Assembly (NCBI GenBank): GCA_963777095.1
Contig: CAVZOY010000006.1
Span: forward strand, 496,001-560,000
Direction: 5' to 3'
DNA from: CAVZOY01 sp963777095
GTDB lineage: Bacteria; Actinomycetota; Actinomycetes; Mycobacteriales; Geodermatophilaceae
Length of the DNA: 64,000 nt
Below the pieces are notes generated by a model that saw nothing but the letters and a program-made list of their open reading frames with translations, was not told the DNA's origin and did no database searches. Both the position numbers and the translations under genes were made by a program. Of this stretch, positions 36,115-44,720 are shown in pieces; within the stretch, counting starts at the first letter, position 1; every line of letters begins with the position of its first letter.

Positions 36115-37577
36115 CGAGGAACCTCCAGGACAGCTGAGCGGGAACGGATGCCGACGTAGGCCGCGGCGAACCAGCCGAGGCAGGCCACGCCCAGGACGCC
36201 GCGCAGCACCAGACCGGCCACGTCCGTCGGCAGCTCGACGACGGCGATCGCCGCGACCAGGCCCGCGACGGCCTGCGCCAGACCGGCGTAGGTGGTGCTG
36301 GACGGCCGGCCCCGCGTGGGCAGGAGCAGGATGACGTGCTGCAGCGTGTACGCGACGTAGGTGGCCAGCGCCGCGCCGACGATCCCCCACAGCGGGATCC
36401 ACCAGAGGTTCAGCGCGATGTTGAGCACCGACGCGACGACCGCCGAGAGCGCGACGGTGCGGGTGCGCGACGAGGCGAGCAGGACACGGGTGGCCGAGAG
36501 CCCGGCCGTGTACGGAACGGCGCTGACCACGACCACCGCGGTGACCAGCAGCAGCTCGTCGGGCCGGTACGACGCCGGCGCCCAGATGCGCAGGACGAGC
36601 GGCGCGGCCACCGACAGGCCGACCATCACCGGGGCGAGCAGCCGGTAGAGGGCGTCGCGGCTGGCGGTGGTGACGGCGTCGCCGTCCGCCCCCGGGCCGG
36701 CCGCGAAGAACCGCGGCAGCCAGACGGAGTTGAGCACGCTGAGCACCAGCATCGGCAGCGCGGCGATGTTGTAGGCCACCGAGTACTGGGCGACAGCGGT
36801 CTGCCCGAGCTGCTCCTGGATCAGGAAGCGGTCGGAGGCCCCCAGCACGAACGAGCCGAGCATCGCGGGCACGAGCGGGAGGGAGAAGGCCAGCGCGGCG
36901 CCGGCCAGCGGCGGGTCGCCGCGGCGCGGTCCGCGCACCCGGGTGAAGGCCAGGCCGAGCACGACGGCGAGGACCTGCGCGGCCAGCCGGCCCAGCACGA
37001 ACGCCTCGGCGGTCGGCGCGAGGACGACCAGCAGCACGAGGCTGGCGACCTCGGCGACGACCGACTGCAGCAGGCTGACCGCGCTGAACGGCCCCAGCCG
37101 GTCCTGGCTGCGCAGCAGGGCCAGCAGCGAGGCGGTCAGCGCGGAGGCGCCGGCCCACAGCACGGCCAGCCGGACGGCGCCGCCGTAGCCGCCGAAGCCG
37201 AGCGGATCGCTCCAGAGCGGTCCGGTGAGGTCGGCGACCAGCGTGATCGCGACGGCGGCGACCCCGGTGAGGGTGACCAGCCGACGGGCGGCGTCCGGGC
37301 CGCGGTCCTCGTGGAACTTCTGGACCGCGACCGACAGCCCCAGGCCACCGAGCACGTAGAGCACCTGCATGACGGCGTTGGCGGCCGACCAGGTGCCGAA
37401 CTCGCCCGGCCCGAGCAGGCGCGTGGCGATCGGCGTGGCCAGCGCGGCCACCACGACCTGCAGGAACCAGAACAGCAGGTACAGCGAGTCGCGGCCGAAC
37501 AGGCCGGACATCGCCGAGCGGACGGCGGCGTCGTCGGCCGGGGGAGCCGGGGACGCGGACCGGAGGGGGGCGGTCAC
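36111..37577 (-). CDS. Oligosaccharide flippase (Wzx/polysaccharide biosynthesis protein family)
   Basis: An intact 488-residue MOP-superfamily transporter with 12-14 membrane helices. The start region LFWFLQVVVAALATPIATRL, then LLGPGEFGTWSAANAVMQVL, is typical, as is FVLGASDRFLIQEQLGQTAV in the middle. It should move lipid-linked repeat units across the membrane. It begins at GTG 37577, overlapping the stop of the GT2-deacetylase gene, and its own stop overlaps the next GT2 gene. A second, unrelated flippase occurs at 58704-59969, so two export systems are likely. Confidence 0.9.
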   Translation of the reverse strand: MTAPLRSASPAPPADDAAVRSAMSGLFGRDSLYLLFWFLQVVVAALATPIATRLLGPGEFGTWSAANAVMQVLYVLGGLGLSVAVQKFHEDRGPDAARRLVTLTGVAAVAITLVADLTGPLWSDPLGFGGYGGAVRLAVLWAGASALTASLLALLRSQDRLGPFSAVSLLQSVVAEVASLVLLVVLAPTAEAFVLGRLAAQVLAVVLGLAFTRVRGPRRGDPPLAGAALAFSLPLVPAMLGSFVLGASDRFLIQEQLGQTAVAQYSVAYNIAALPMLVLSVLNSVWLPRFFAAGPGADGDAVTTASRDALYRLLAPVMVGLSVAAPLVLRIWAPASYRPDELLLVTAVVVVSAVPYTAGLSATRVLLASSRTRTVALSAVVASVLNIALNLWWIPLWGIVGAALATYVAYTLQHVILLLPTRGRPSSTTYAGLAQAVAGLVAAIAVVELPTDVAGLVLRGVLGVACLGWFAAAYVGIRSRSAVLEVPR

Positions 37578-39307
37578 CGGGCCCGCAGCAGGCGCCGGGC
37601 GACGCCGCGCAGCTCGCGCTCGACCTCACGGACGGGCGCGCGGGGCGGGTCCAGAACGGCGGCGACCAGCGCCTCCGCCGTCGTGTCGCGGCGCACCTCG
37701 AGGCGCGGCAGGGCGAACCGTCCCCGGGCGGACGTCGACGTGCGACGTCCCTCGAGGGCGAAGGCGGCGGCGTACCCGGCGCCACGGACGGCGGCCCGGA
37801 CACGGGCGTCGTGCTCGCCGTGCGGGTACGCCAGCACCGGCACGACCGGGAGCCCGTGCTCGTCGAGCGCGCGCAGCGGCTGGGCGAGCTCGTGCCGGAG
37901 TGCGTCGTCGTCGAGCTGGACGAGGTGCGCGTGCGTGGCCGAGTGCAGGCCGACGTCCCAGCCACGCCTTCCCAGCTCGCGCAGCTGCTCCGCCGAGAGC
38001 AGCGGCAGCTTGGCGGCGCCCCGGCTGGTGTCCCACTCGTTCCAGCCGCCGAGCTGTTCGCCGACGACGAGCACGAGCGCAGGGATCCCCCGCTCCTGCA
38101 GCAGCGGCGCGGCGTGCTCGAGCAGGTCGGCGTAGCCGTCGTCGAAGGTCAGGAGCACCGAGCGCGGCGGCAACGGCGTCCCGTCGAGCCAGGCCAGCAC
38201 GTCGCGGACGCCGACGAACCGGGCGCCGGCCGCCTCGAGCGCGTCGAGGTGCCGGGCGAACGCCGCGGGGTCGACGCACCAGGGACCGATGACGGCGTCG
38301 TCGACGTCCTCGATCGCGTGGTAGGCCAGCACCGACGGGGCGCCGGCCTCGGGGAACCCACCGAGCTCGGCGAGCCCGCGCCAGTAGAGGGCGTCGCGCA
38401 CCCGGGCGAACGCCCACCTGGTGAGCAGGTCAGTGCCGCCGCGCCGGGCGCGGGCGACCACGGGCGCGGCCACCACGCGGCCGACCCGCGAGGGCACGGC
38501 CGGGGCGAGCCGGCGCAGCACGCGGCCGGCCGGCGTGCCGGCGCCGTGCTGCTCGGCGAGCGTCGGCGCGAGTTCGGGATGCTTGCGGGTGAGGACGGCG
38601 TCCGCCCGGCCACCCTGCTTCCACTGGCGCAGGTACTGGTCCGGGGTGACGACGTAGCGCTGCCACGTCACCGCCCCCGGGGCGTAGCGGACGGCGGCCC
38701 CACCGGTGAGCAGCCGGTGCAGGAAGTCGGTGTCCTCGGCGCCGAACGAGCCCGCGGCGTTGAAGTCCTCGTCGAAGCCGCCCGCGGCGCGGAACAGGTC
38801 GGCGCGCACCGACAGCTGGCCGGTGAGCAGGTCGCCGAGCGCGAGCTGCCCCTGCGTGCGGGTCAGCCGCTCGTGACGCAGCCGCACCCACCGGTCGACG
38901 CCCGGCGTGAGCAGGGTGCGCGGCGAGTCGGGGTGCAGCGGGATGTGCCCGACCGCGGCGTCCGCGCCCGCGCGCAGGACGGCGTCGTGCTCGACGAGCA
39001 GTCGCGGATCGGCGGTCATGTCGTCGTCGAGGAAGAGCAGGTACTCGCCGCGCGCCTCGGCGGCGCCGGAGTTGCGCGCGGCGGCGGCGCCGGCGTTGGC
39101 CTGCTCGACCACGGTGACCGGGAACGGGACGTCGACCGCACGCGCGGCGGCCGCGCTGCCGTCGGTCGAGCCGTCGACGACCACGACGAGCTCGACCGGC
39201 CACGGCGTCTCCAGCCGGGCCAGCGAGCGCATGCTCTCGACCAGCACCTCGCGCCGCTCGTAGGTCGGCACGACGATGCTGAAGCGGTACTCGTGGTGGG
39301 TCGCCAC
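37574..39307 (-). CDS. Fusion of GT2 glycosyltransferase and polysaccharide deacetylase
   Basis: An intact 577-residue two-domain protein. Residues ~1-250 are a GT2 transferase with FSIVVPTYERREVLVESMRS, AAARNSGAAEARGEYLLFLD and DDMTADPRLLVEHD, then FGAEDTDFLHRLLTGGAAVR. Residues ~320-560 are a NodB-type deacetylase with VLAYHAIED, the metal motif LLTFDDGYADLLEHAAPLLQ, a second motif HSATHAHLVQL and AYPHGEHDARVRAAVRGAGY. The protein may add an N-acetylated sugar and deacetylate it, or act on both polymer ends. GTG 39307 follows the intergenic palindromes. It heads the operon that ends with GH16. Confidence 0.9.
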   Translation of the reverse strand: MATHHEYRFSIVVPTYERREVLVESMRSLARLETPWPVELVVVVDGSTDGSAAAARAVDVPFPVTVVEQANAGAAAARNSGAAEARGEYLLFLDDDMTADPRLLVEHDAVLRAGADAAVGHIPLHPDSPRTLLTPGVDRWVRLRHERLTRTQGQLALGDLLTGQLSVRADLFRAAGGFDEDFNAAGSFGAEDTDFLHRLLTGGAAVRYAPGAVTWQRYVVTPDQYLRQWKQGGRADAVLTRKHPELAPTLAEQHGAGTPAGRVLRRLAPAVPSRVGRVVAAPVVARARRGGTDLLTRWAFARVRDALYWRGLAELGGFPEAGAPSVLAYHAIEDVDDAVIGPWCVDPAAFARHLDALEAAGARFVGVRDVLAWLDGTPLPPRSVLLTFDDGYADLLEHAAPLLQERGIPALVLVVGEQLGGWNEWDTSRGAAKLPLLSAEQLRELGRRGWDVGLHSATHAHLVQLDDDALRHELAQPLRALDEHGLPVVPVLAYPHGEHDARVRAAVRGAGYAAAFALEGRRTSTSARGRFALPRLEVRRDTTAEALVAAVLDPPRAPVREVERELRGVARRLLRAR

Positions 39308-39437
39308 CCGTGTCCCCCCAGTCAGGTGTCACCGGGTCAGGCGTCACCCGGCACAGCGACGGTAAGGGACGGATCCGCCCTGCCGATCCCCCCTCTCACC
39401 AGGGAGGGTGAGGTCCGGTGGCCCGTCCCGACGACAC

Positions 39438-39456
39438 GTCCGGGGGTCCCCCGGAC
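39438..39456. promoter_or_regulatory. 19-bp GC-rich palindrome
   Basis: The arms GTCCGGGGG and CCCCCGGAC flank one central T. It lies 131 bases upstream of the GT2-deacetylase GTG and just before the larger palindrome at 39471. Confidence 0.45.
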
Positions 39457-39470
39457 GGTGCTTTCTGCCG

Positions 39471-39508
39471 CCTTGTGCTCTGCACACAGCTGTGTGCAGA
39501 GCACAAGG
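39471..39508. promoter_or_regulatory. 38-bp perfect palindrome with two nested dyads
   Basis: The two 19-base arms (39471-39489 and 39490-39508) are exact inverse complements with no spacer. Each arm contains its own dyad of form TGTGC-N3-GCACA (39474-39486 and 39493-39505), with centres 19 bases apart, close to two helical turns. A CAGCTG core joins them. It sits in a divergent region 76 bases before a small membrane-protein gene and 164 bases before the GT2-deacetylase gene. It could be a double operator or a two-way terminator. Confidence 0.65.
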
Positions 39509-39583
39509 TGCGCGGCACAGGGGTGCCCAACACCTCCCGGACGCGCGTTCCCGCCGACTTGCCGGAGGTGATCACGGCTGCCG

Positions 39584-39805
39584 ATGATCACGGACGTGAA
39601 CGGGCTGCTCGACGACGGAACCTACGAGGCCGCGATCCTGCGCCACCTCGACGGCCCGTGGTTCTGGGTGGGCGGCGCCGTGCTCCTCGGGCTCGGCGGG
39701 CTCGGGGTCTACCGCCACCGGCACAGGCACCCGGTGTGGCAGGGGATCGGAGTGCTCGCCGTCTGCGCGGCCCTGCTCGTCGTCCTGGGCCTGCTCCGCG
39801 ACTGA
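39584..39805 (+). CDS. Small two-helix membrane protein (73 aa)
   Basis: A 73-residue protein beginning MITDVNGLLDDGTYEAAILR. It has two membrane helices (WFWVGGAVLLGLGGLGVY and GIGVLAVCAALLVVLGLL) joined by the His/Arg-rich loop RHRHRHPVW. A GGAGGTG sequence lies about 14 bases before the ATG. No family is recognised. It converges with galE and is separated from it by 20 bases. The upstream palindromes suggest it is regulated. Confidence 0.6.
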   Translation: MITDVNGLLDDGTYEAAILRHLDGPWFWVGGAVLLGLGGLGVYRHRHRHPVWQGIGVLAVCAALLVVLGLLRD

Positions 39806-39825
39806 GGCCGGGCCGGGGCGCGGGT

Positions 39826-40770
39826 CTAGTGCGCCCAGCCGGCCCATGCGCTGCGCACCATGGAGGCGAGGTCGTGTCGGGGCTCCCACCCGAGGGTGCG
39901 CCGGATGGCGTCGTTGGCCGCCACGACGCGGGGCGGATCCCCCGGTCTGCGGGGCAGCACCTCGGGCTCGGTCGGCAACCCGGTGACGGCCGCCACCACG
40001 TCCAGCACCTCGCGCACCGACGCGCCCGTCCCGCGGCCGACGTTGAGCAGCAGGTTCCCGCCGCCGGCGTCGAGATGGCGGAGAGCGGCGACGTGCGCGT
40101 CGGCCACGTCGCTCACGTGGATGAAGTCGCGGACGCAGGTGCCGTCGGGCGTGGGGTAGTCGTCGCCGAACAGGCGCGGCCGGCGGCCGTGCGCGACGCG
40201 CTCGAAGACCATGGGCACGAGGTTGGCCACGGCCGCATCGGCCAGCTCGGGGGCGGCGGCGCCGGCGACGTTGAAGTAGCGCAGCAGCGCGAACCGGAAG
40301 CCGTGAGCGGCCGCGGCCGCCCGCACCAGCCACTCCCCCACGAGCTTGGTCTCGCCGTAGGGCGACCACGGCGCGGTCGGGGTCGACTCGGTGACCTGCT
40401 CCACGTCGGGCCAGCCGTACACGGCGGCGGACGAGGAGAACACCATCGTCCTCGTGCCCGCGCGACCCATGGCCTCGAGGAGCGGAATCAGCTTGGCCAC
40501 GTTCTCGCGGTAGTACAGCAGGGGGGCGGCGACGCTCTCGGCGACCTGCTTCTTGGCCGCCAGGTGGACGACCCCGGCGATGTCGTGCTCGCCGAAGACC
40601 CGGTCCAGCACGTCGGCGTCGCCCACGTCGCCCACGACGAGCGGGACACCGACCAGGTCGCCGCGACCGGAACTGAGGTCGTCGAGAACGACGACCTCGT
40701 CGGTCTGCCGGAGCGCGCGCACCACGTGCAGGCCGATGTAGCCCGCACCGCCGGTCACCAGCCAGGTCAT
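39826..40770 (-). CDS. galE: UDP-glucose 4-epimerase
   Basis: An intact 314-residue extended SDR enzyme interconverting UDP-glucose and UDP-galactose. It shows the NAD-binding TWLVTGGAGYIGLHVVRALR, DLSSGRGDLVGVPLVVGDVG, VVHLAAKKQVAESVAAPLLY, FSSSAAVYGWPD and the catalytic SPYGETKLVGEWLV (Tyr and Lys). LLRYFNVAGAA and GTCVRDFIHVSDVADAHVAA, typical of GalE, follow. The ATG at 40770 is used. It would supply galactose for the neighbouring polymers. It stands alone on the minus strand, divergent from the surface-protein gene. Confidence 0.92.
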   Translation of the reverse strand: MTWLVTGGAGYIGLHVVRALRQTDEVVVLDDLSSGRGDLVGVPLVVGDVGDADVLDRVFGEHDIAGVVHLAAKKQVAESVAAPLLYYRENVAKLIPLLEAMGRAGTRTMVFSSSAAVYGWPDVEQVTESTPTAPWSPYGETKLVGEWLVRAAAAAHGFRFALLRYFNVAGAAAPELADAAVANLVPMVFERVAHGRRPRLFGDDYPTPDGTCVRDFIHVSDVADAHVAALRHLDAGGGNLLLNVGRGTGASVREVLDVVAAVTGLPTEPEVLPRRPGDPPRVVAANDAIRRTLGWEPRHDLASMVRSAWAGWAH

Positions 40771-40907
40771 CCGCGCAGACTAGCGAGCGACGGAGGCCGT
40801 CCCGGCCGGCTCGACAGAAGGCTCTCGGCACGACTTCGTCCCCGGTTCCTCCGGCTCGCGCGCCCTCTCCGGTTGACGTGGCGGGAGGGGAGTTCCAGGC
40901 TCGCGGG

Positions 40908-42289
40908 GTGAGCCCGGTCGCCCCGGTTCTCCACCGGGAGCTCGAACCGCGCCCGGAGCCGCCCGCTGGCTCCCGGCGAACGCTCGCACGCCGTGCTGCG
41001 CGCTGGCCCATCCGGTTCGTCCTGGGGCTCCTCCTCTCCCTGGCCTTCTGGGCCGGGCTGGCAGCGGTGGCCCGCGCAGCGGACGGGGCTCCCGCTCCGG
41101 AGACCGGTCCCGTGGCCGCATCCACGGACGACGGCTCGCCCACCAGCAGCACCGACCTTTCCTACGACTCGGACGGCACGGCGGACACCGGCGCCGATCC
41201 ACCGCCGGAGGCGGCGCCCGCACCGTCGGAACCGTCGGACGACGGGACGGCCGAGCCCCAGAAGGGCGCGCCGGGCGACCCCGCAGGAAAGCCGAAGCCA
41301 CCCCGCGACGGAGACATCGACGAGCCTGCCACCGGCGGCGTCGAGGAACCCGCCACCGAGGAACCCGCCACCGAGGAACCGCCACCGAGGAGCCCTCGGG
41401 CGAGGAACCCGTCGCCGAGGAGCCGTCCGCAGAAGAGCCTGCAGAAGAGCCCACGGAAGAGCCCGCCGAGGAGCAGCCGGCCCGGCAGAAGCCGTCTAAG
41501 GAGAAGACCGCCGAGGAGCCGGCGGAGGAGCCGGCGGACTGCGTCCTCTCTGCGGACACGTCGACGTGCCCGTCGTCCGAGCCGGCACCCGCACCGACCG
41601 ACACGTCCGGAGAGCCCGAGGGCGAGGTCGTCGTCGACGACGGCCTCGCCGAGGTCCCGGTTCCCGATCCCGCCGAGGTCGTCCCGCCGGAGGAGGTCCC
41701 CGTCGACGACGCCGTCGTGACCGAGGTGCCCGAGGAGGCCTGCAGCGAGGTTCTCGCCCCTCCCTCGTCCACCTCGCTGCTCGACCTGCTCGCCGAGCCG
41801 GTCGACTGCGGCGCGTCTGCTCTCCTGGACGTCGTCGGAGCCCTCGTCGAGACCCCCCTGGACGCATCGACCTTCTGCCTGACCGGCAGGGACTACAGCG
41901 CGTCGACCGCCCTGCTCCTCACCGCCCCGACCGGCGAAGGACCGCTCTCCCCCGTCGTCCCGCCGGCCGCCGTCGATTCCTCGCCAGACGGCGCAGCACC
42001 GGCGGAGGACACGGTGACCGGGAGCCGGCACCTCCCCTTCTCCGGGAACACCGAGGCGCCGACCCGGGTCCCGGCCGTCCCCGTGCCGCCGACCGCCGCG
42101 AGCGCACACGGCGGATGCGGCGGAGCCGGACCACGGCGGGACGACGCGCAGCGCGGTTCCGCCGACTCCGCCGTGCTGCCCGCCGCGATCCCCGCGCTCG
42201 CCCCGCCGCCGGTCGAGCTGCGGCCCGTGCCGACCGAGGTGGCCCCGATCGTGCCGCGCGCGGAGGGCCCCGGAGTCCGACCCGACTGA
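40908..42289 (+). CDS. Secreted Pro/Glu-rich low-complexity protein
   Basis: A protein of about 460 residues. A membrane or signal segment (FVLGLLLSLAFWAGLAAVAR, then AADGAPAPE) follows a basic N-terminus. Next comes a long acidic, Pro-, Glu- and Ala-rich region with EEPATEEPATEEP repeats, and then a less biased C-terminal part containing several cysteines (DCVLSADTSTCPSSEP, EEACSEVLAPP, EPVDCGASALL). The repeat array loses one C near 41384, which breaks the frame. Restoring it joins the two halves. Starts at 40878 or 40908 (both GTG) are possible. There is no sortase motif. It precedes a sugar transferase gene and may be an extracellular spacer or matrix protein. Confidence 0.65.
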
Positions 42290-42337
42290 GCCGGGCGACC
42301 GGCGCCCGCTCGCGGGCCCAGCTCCCCTGCCCGACAA

Positions 42338-42359
42338 GCGGGAACGTTCCCGTTCCCGC
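42338..42359 (+). terminator. Hairpin after the low-complexity protein gene
   Basis: GCGGGAACG and CGTTCCCGC form a nine-base stem around TTCC, starting 49 bases after the stop. The nested 14-mer CGGGAACGTTCCCG (42339-42352) is itself a perfect palindrome, so an operator is the alternative reading. Confidence 0.5.
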
Positions 42360-42486
42360 GCGCGCCCTGGCCGACGGCCGAACAGCCGTCCCGGCGCCCT
42401 CCGGCTCATCTTTCGAGGACAGCAACCATGACCCACCTGCCCTGCTCGACACGGCCCTGCCCGCTTCGCGATCCGGAGCGACTGCC

Positions 42487-43080
42487 GTGGTCGTGATCCC
42501 GTCGAACCGACCCCATCCACAGTCGGTGACGCCCTCCCGCGCCAAGTCGGTCCTGGACCGTTCCGTGGCTGCCCTGCTCCTGCTCCTCAGCGGCGTCTGC
42601 CTGGTGGCCGTCGCCCTCGCCATGTGGCTGGAGGACGACGGTCCCCTGCTGACGCGCGAGCGACGCATCGGACGAGACGGCCGCGAGTTCGACCTCCTGC
42701 GGTTCCGCACGTCCGCGTGGGCCCGCCCCGCGCCGGGCGCTCCCGTCGGCGGACCGGCGGCGGCCGTCGACCGCTGCAGCTCCGTCGGCGGAGTCCTGCG
42801 CCGCTACCACCTCGACGAACTGCCCGTGCTCGTCAACGTGGTCAAGGGCGATCTCTCCCTGGTGGGCCCGCGTCCGCGTCCGGCCGCCGGTCCGCCGGGG
42901 GCGTCGCCGCCCGGTGTGCGCCCCGGTCTCCTGCGGCCGTGGCGGGCCGACGCGGCACCTCGATCGAGCGCGGAAGAAGCCCGCGCCGTGCAGGACTACC
43001 TGCGCGGCTGGTCCCCGGCGGACGACCTGGCCGTCGTCTGGAACGCCCTGCGCGAGCAGGTGCTCCCGCCACGACCGTGA
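42487..43080 (+). CDS. Initiating sugar-phosphate transferase (short, WbaP/PglC-like)
   Basis: A polyprenyl-phosphate hexose-1-phosphate transferase of 197 residues, the size of the minimal PglC-like catalytic unit. It has KSVLDRSVAALLLLLSGVCL (re-entrant helix), GPLLTRERRIGRDGREFDLL then RFRTS, and VGGVLRRYHLDELPVLVNVV with KGDLSLVGPRPRPAAGPPG, including the Asp-Glu pair and the SLVGPRP motif. The end is divergent (RPGLLRPWRAD replaces PGxTGLWQ). It should place the first sugar on undecaprenyl phosphate. GTG 42487 has GGAG eight bases upstream. It converges with the UDP-glucose dehydrogenase gene. Confidence 0.85.
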   Translation: MVVIPSNRPHPQSVTPSRAKSVLDRSVAALLLLLSGVCLVAVALAMWLEDDGPLLTRERRIGRDGREFDLLRFRTSAWARPAPGAPVGGPAAAVDRCSSVGGVLRRYHLDELPVLVNVVKGDLSLVGPRPRPAAGPPGASPPGVRPGLLRPWRADAAPRSSAEEARAVQDYLRGWSPADDLAVVWNALREQVLPPRP

Positions 43081-43120
43081 TCCCGGGAGGAGGTGCCGCA
43101 GGCCGGCGCGACCGCGCTGC

Positions 43121-44440
43121 TCACCCGGCGCGTCGCCCCAGGGCCCGGTAGGTCCAGCCGGCGGCCTCCCATGCCTCGCGGTCCAGCGCGTTGCGGCCGT
43201 CGAGCACGCGCTTCTGGGCGACGACCCCGCCGAACACCAGCGGGTCGAGCCGGCGGTACTGCGTCCACTCGGTCAGCACGAGCACCGCGTGGGCACCCTC
43301 CGCCGCCTCCTCGGGCGTGGCCGCGTAGTCGAGCTGGGGCCACAGCCGGCGGGCGTTCTCCACGGCCGCCGGGTCGGTGACCAGGACGACGGCTCCCTGC
43401 AGCTGCAGCTGCGCGGCGACGTTGAGCGCCGGGGAGTCCCGGATGTCGTCCGAGTCGGGCTTGAACGCCGCGCCCAGCACCGCGATCCGCTTGCCGAGCA
43501 GCGAACCGTCGAGCACTTCGCGGGCCAGTTCCACCATGCGGATCCGGCGCCGCATGTTGATGTTGTCGACCTCGCGCAGGAACGTCAGCGCCTGGTCGGC
43601 GCCCAGCTCCCCGGCCCGGGCCATGAAGGCACGGATGTCCTTGGGCAGGCAGCCGCCACCGAAGCCGAGGCCGGCGTTGAGGAACTTGCGGCCGATCCGG
43701 TCGTCGTAGCCGATCGCGTCGGCCAGTTGCTTGACGTCGGCACCGGTCGCCTCGCACAGCTCGGCCATCGCGTTGATGAACGAGATCTTGGTGGCGAGGA
43801 AGGAGTTGGCCGCCGTCTTCACCATCTCCGCGGTGGCGTAGTCGGTGACCACCTGGGGCGTGCCGCGCTCGACGATGGGCGCGTAGACGTCGTCGAGCAT
43901 CTTGCGCGCGGTGTCGCCGTCCGGCCCGGTCGGCAGGCCGTACACCAGCCGGTCGGGCTCCAGGGTGTCCTGGACGGCGAACCCCTCGCGCAGGAACTCC
44001 GGGTTCCACGCCAGCATCGCGCCCGGCGCGTTCTCGGCGACGAGCTCGGCCAGCCGGGCCGCGGTCCCGACCGGAACGGTGGACTTGCCGACGACGAGGT
44101 CGCCCGGCGAGAGGACCTCGAGCAACGAGGAGAGTGCGGACTCGACGTAGCGCAGATCGGCCGCGTACTCGCCGCGCTTCTGCGGGGTGCCGACGCACAC
44201 GAAGTGCACCTGCGCGCCGCGGGCGTCGGCGAAATCAGCGCTGAACCGCAGACGCCCGGTCGACAGCGTCTCGCCCAGCAGCTCCGGGAAGCCGGGCTCG
44301 TGGAACGGCGGCTGACCGCGGCCGAGCGACGCGATCTTGTCGGCATCGACGTCGACGCCCACGACCTCGTGACCGAGCTGGGCCATCGACGCGGCGTGCA
44401 CCGCGCCCAGGTAGCCGCAACCGATGACCGAGATCCTCAT
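43121..44440 (-). CDS. ugd: UDP-glucose 6-dehydrogenase
   Basis: An intact 439-residue NAD-dependent enzyme making UDP-glucuronate. The Rossmann start is MRISVIGCGYLGAVHAASMA, followed by GRGQPPFHEPGFPELLGETL, FVCVGTPQKRGEYAADLRYV and NPEFLREGFAVQDTLEPDRL. VKTAANSFLATKISFINAMA comes next. The catalytic cysteine lies in GLGFGGGCLPKDIRAFMARA, and VLGAAFKPDSDDIRDSPALN is the C-terminal NAD domain. All key residues are present. The likely product feeds a uronic-acid-containing polymer. It is divergent from the small membrane protein and LCP genes. Confidence 0.94.
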   Translation of the reverse strand: MRISVIGCGYLGAVHAASMAQLGHEVVGVDVDADKIASLGRGQPPFHEPGFPELLGETLSTGRLRFSADFADARGAQVHFVCVGTPQKRGEYAADLRYVESALSSLLEVLSPGDLVVGKSTVPVGTAARLAELVAENAPGAMLAWNPEFLREGFAVQDTLEPDRLVYGLPTGPDGDTARKMLDDVYAPIVERGTPQVVTDYATAEMVKTAANSFLATKISFINAMAELCEATGADVKQLADAIGYDDRIGRKFLNAGLGFGGGCLPKDIRAFMARAGELGADQALTFLREVDNINMRRRIRMVELAREVLDGSLLGKRIAVLGAAFKPDSDDIRDSPALNVAAQLQLQGAVVLVTDPAAVENARRLWPQLDYAATPEEAAEGAHAVLVLTEWTQYRRLDPLVFGGVVAQKRVLDGRNALDREAWEAAGWTYRALGRRAG

Positions 44441-44610
44441 GCACGTGCTCCTCACCCGGCCGGCCGGTCGGTCCGGGGCCGGCCGCGCCGCTTCCGAGCG
44501 ACGATACGGCCTGGACGGCCGAGCGCCCGTAGCCCGACGGCCCGGCGGAGGCGCGTGCCGTCCCCGCATCGGTACCGGAACTCCGGGCCCAGCCTTTACC
44601 GCGTCCCGCT

Positions 44611-44639
44611 TTGCGATCGGTGCGAAAGAGGCCACACTT
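44611..44639 (+). promoter_or_regulatory. Candidate promoter of the small protein-LCP operon
   Basis: TTGCGA (44611-44616) and ACACTT (44634-44639) are separated by 17 bases, about 80 bases before the ATG at 44721. The rest of the 280-base gap (44441-44720) is GC-rich and shows no gene. Confidence 0.4.
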
Positions 44640-44720
44640 GGTGATGTCGTGCGCCACACACCCGTCCGGCGCCCATCCCGCCGGACCCGACCACGGAGAC
44701 CGTCCGCCCGGAGAGGTCAG

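Noticed and set aside
36336..38135. Plus-strand frame of about 599 codons opposite the flippase and GT2-deacetylase genes
   Set aside because: Composition is typical of antisense noise, and both opposite genes are intact and well conserved.
41336..41420. CRISPR-like repeats
   Set aside because: The repeats are in-frame codon repeats for Glu-Glu-Pro-Ala-Thr with no spacers.
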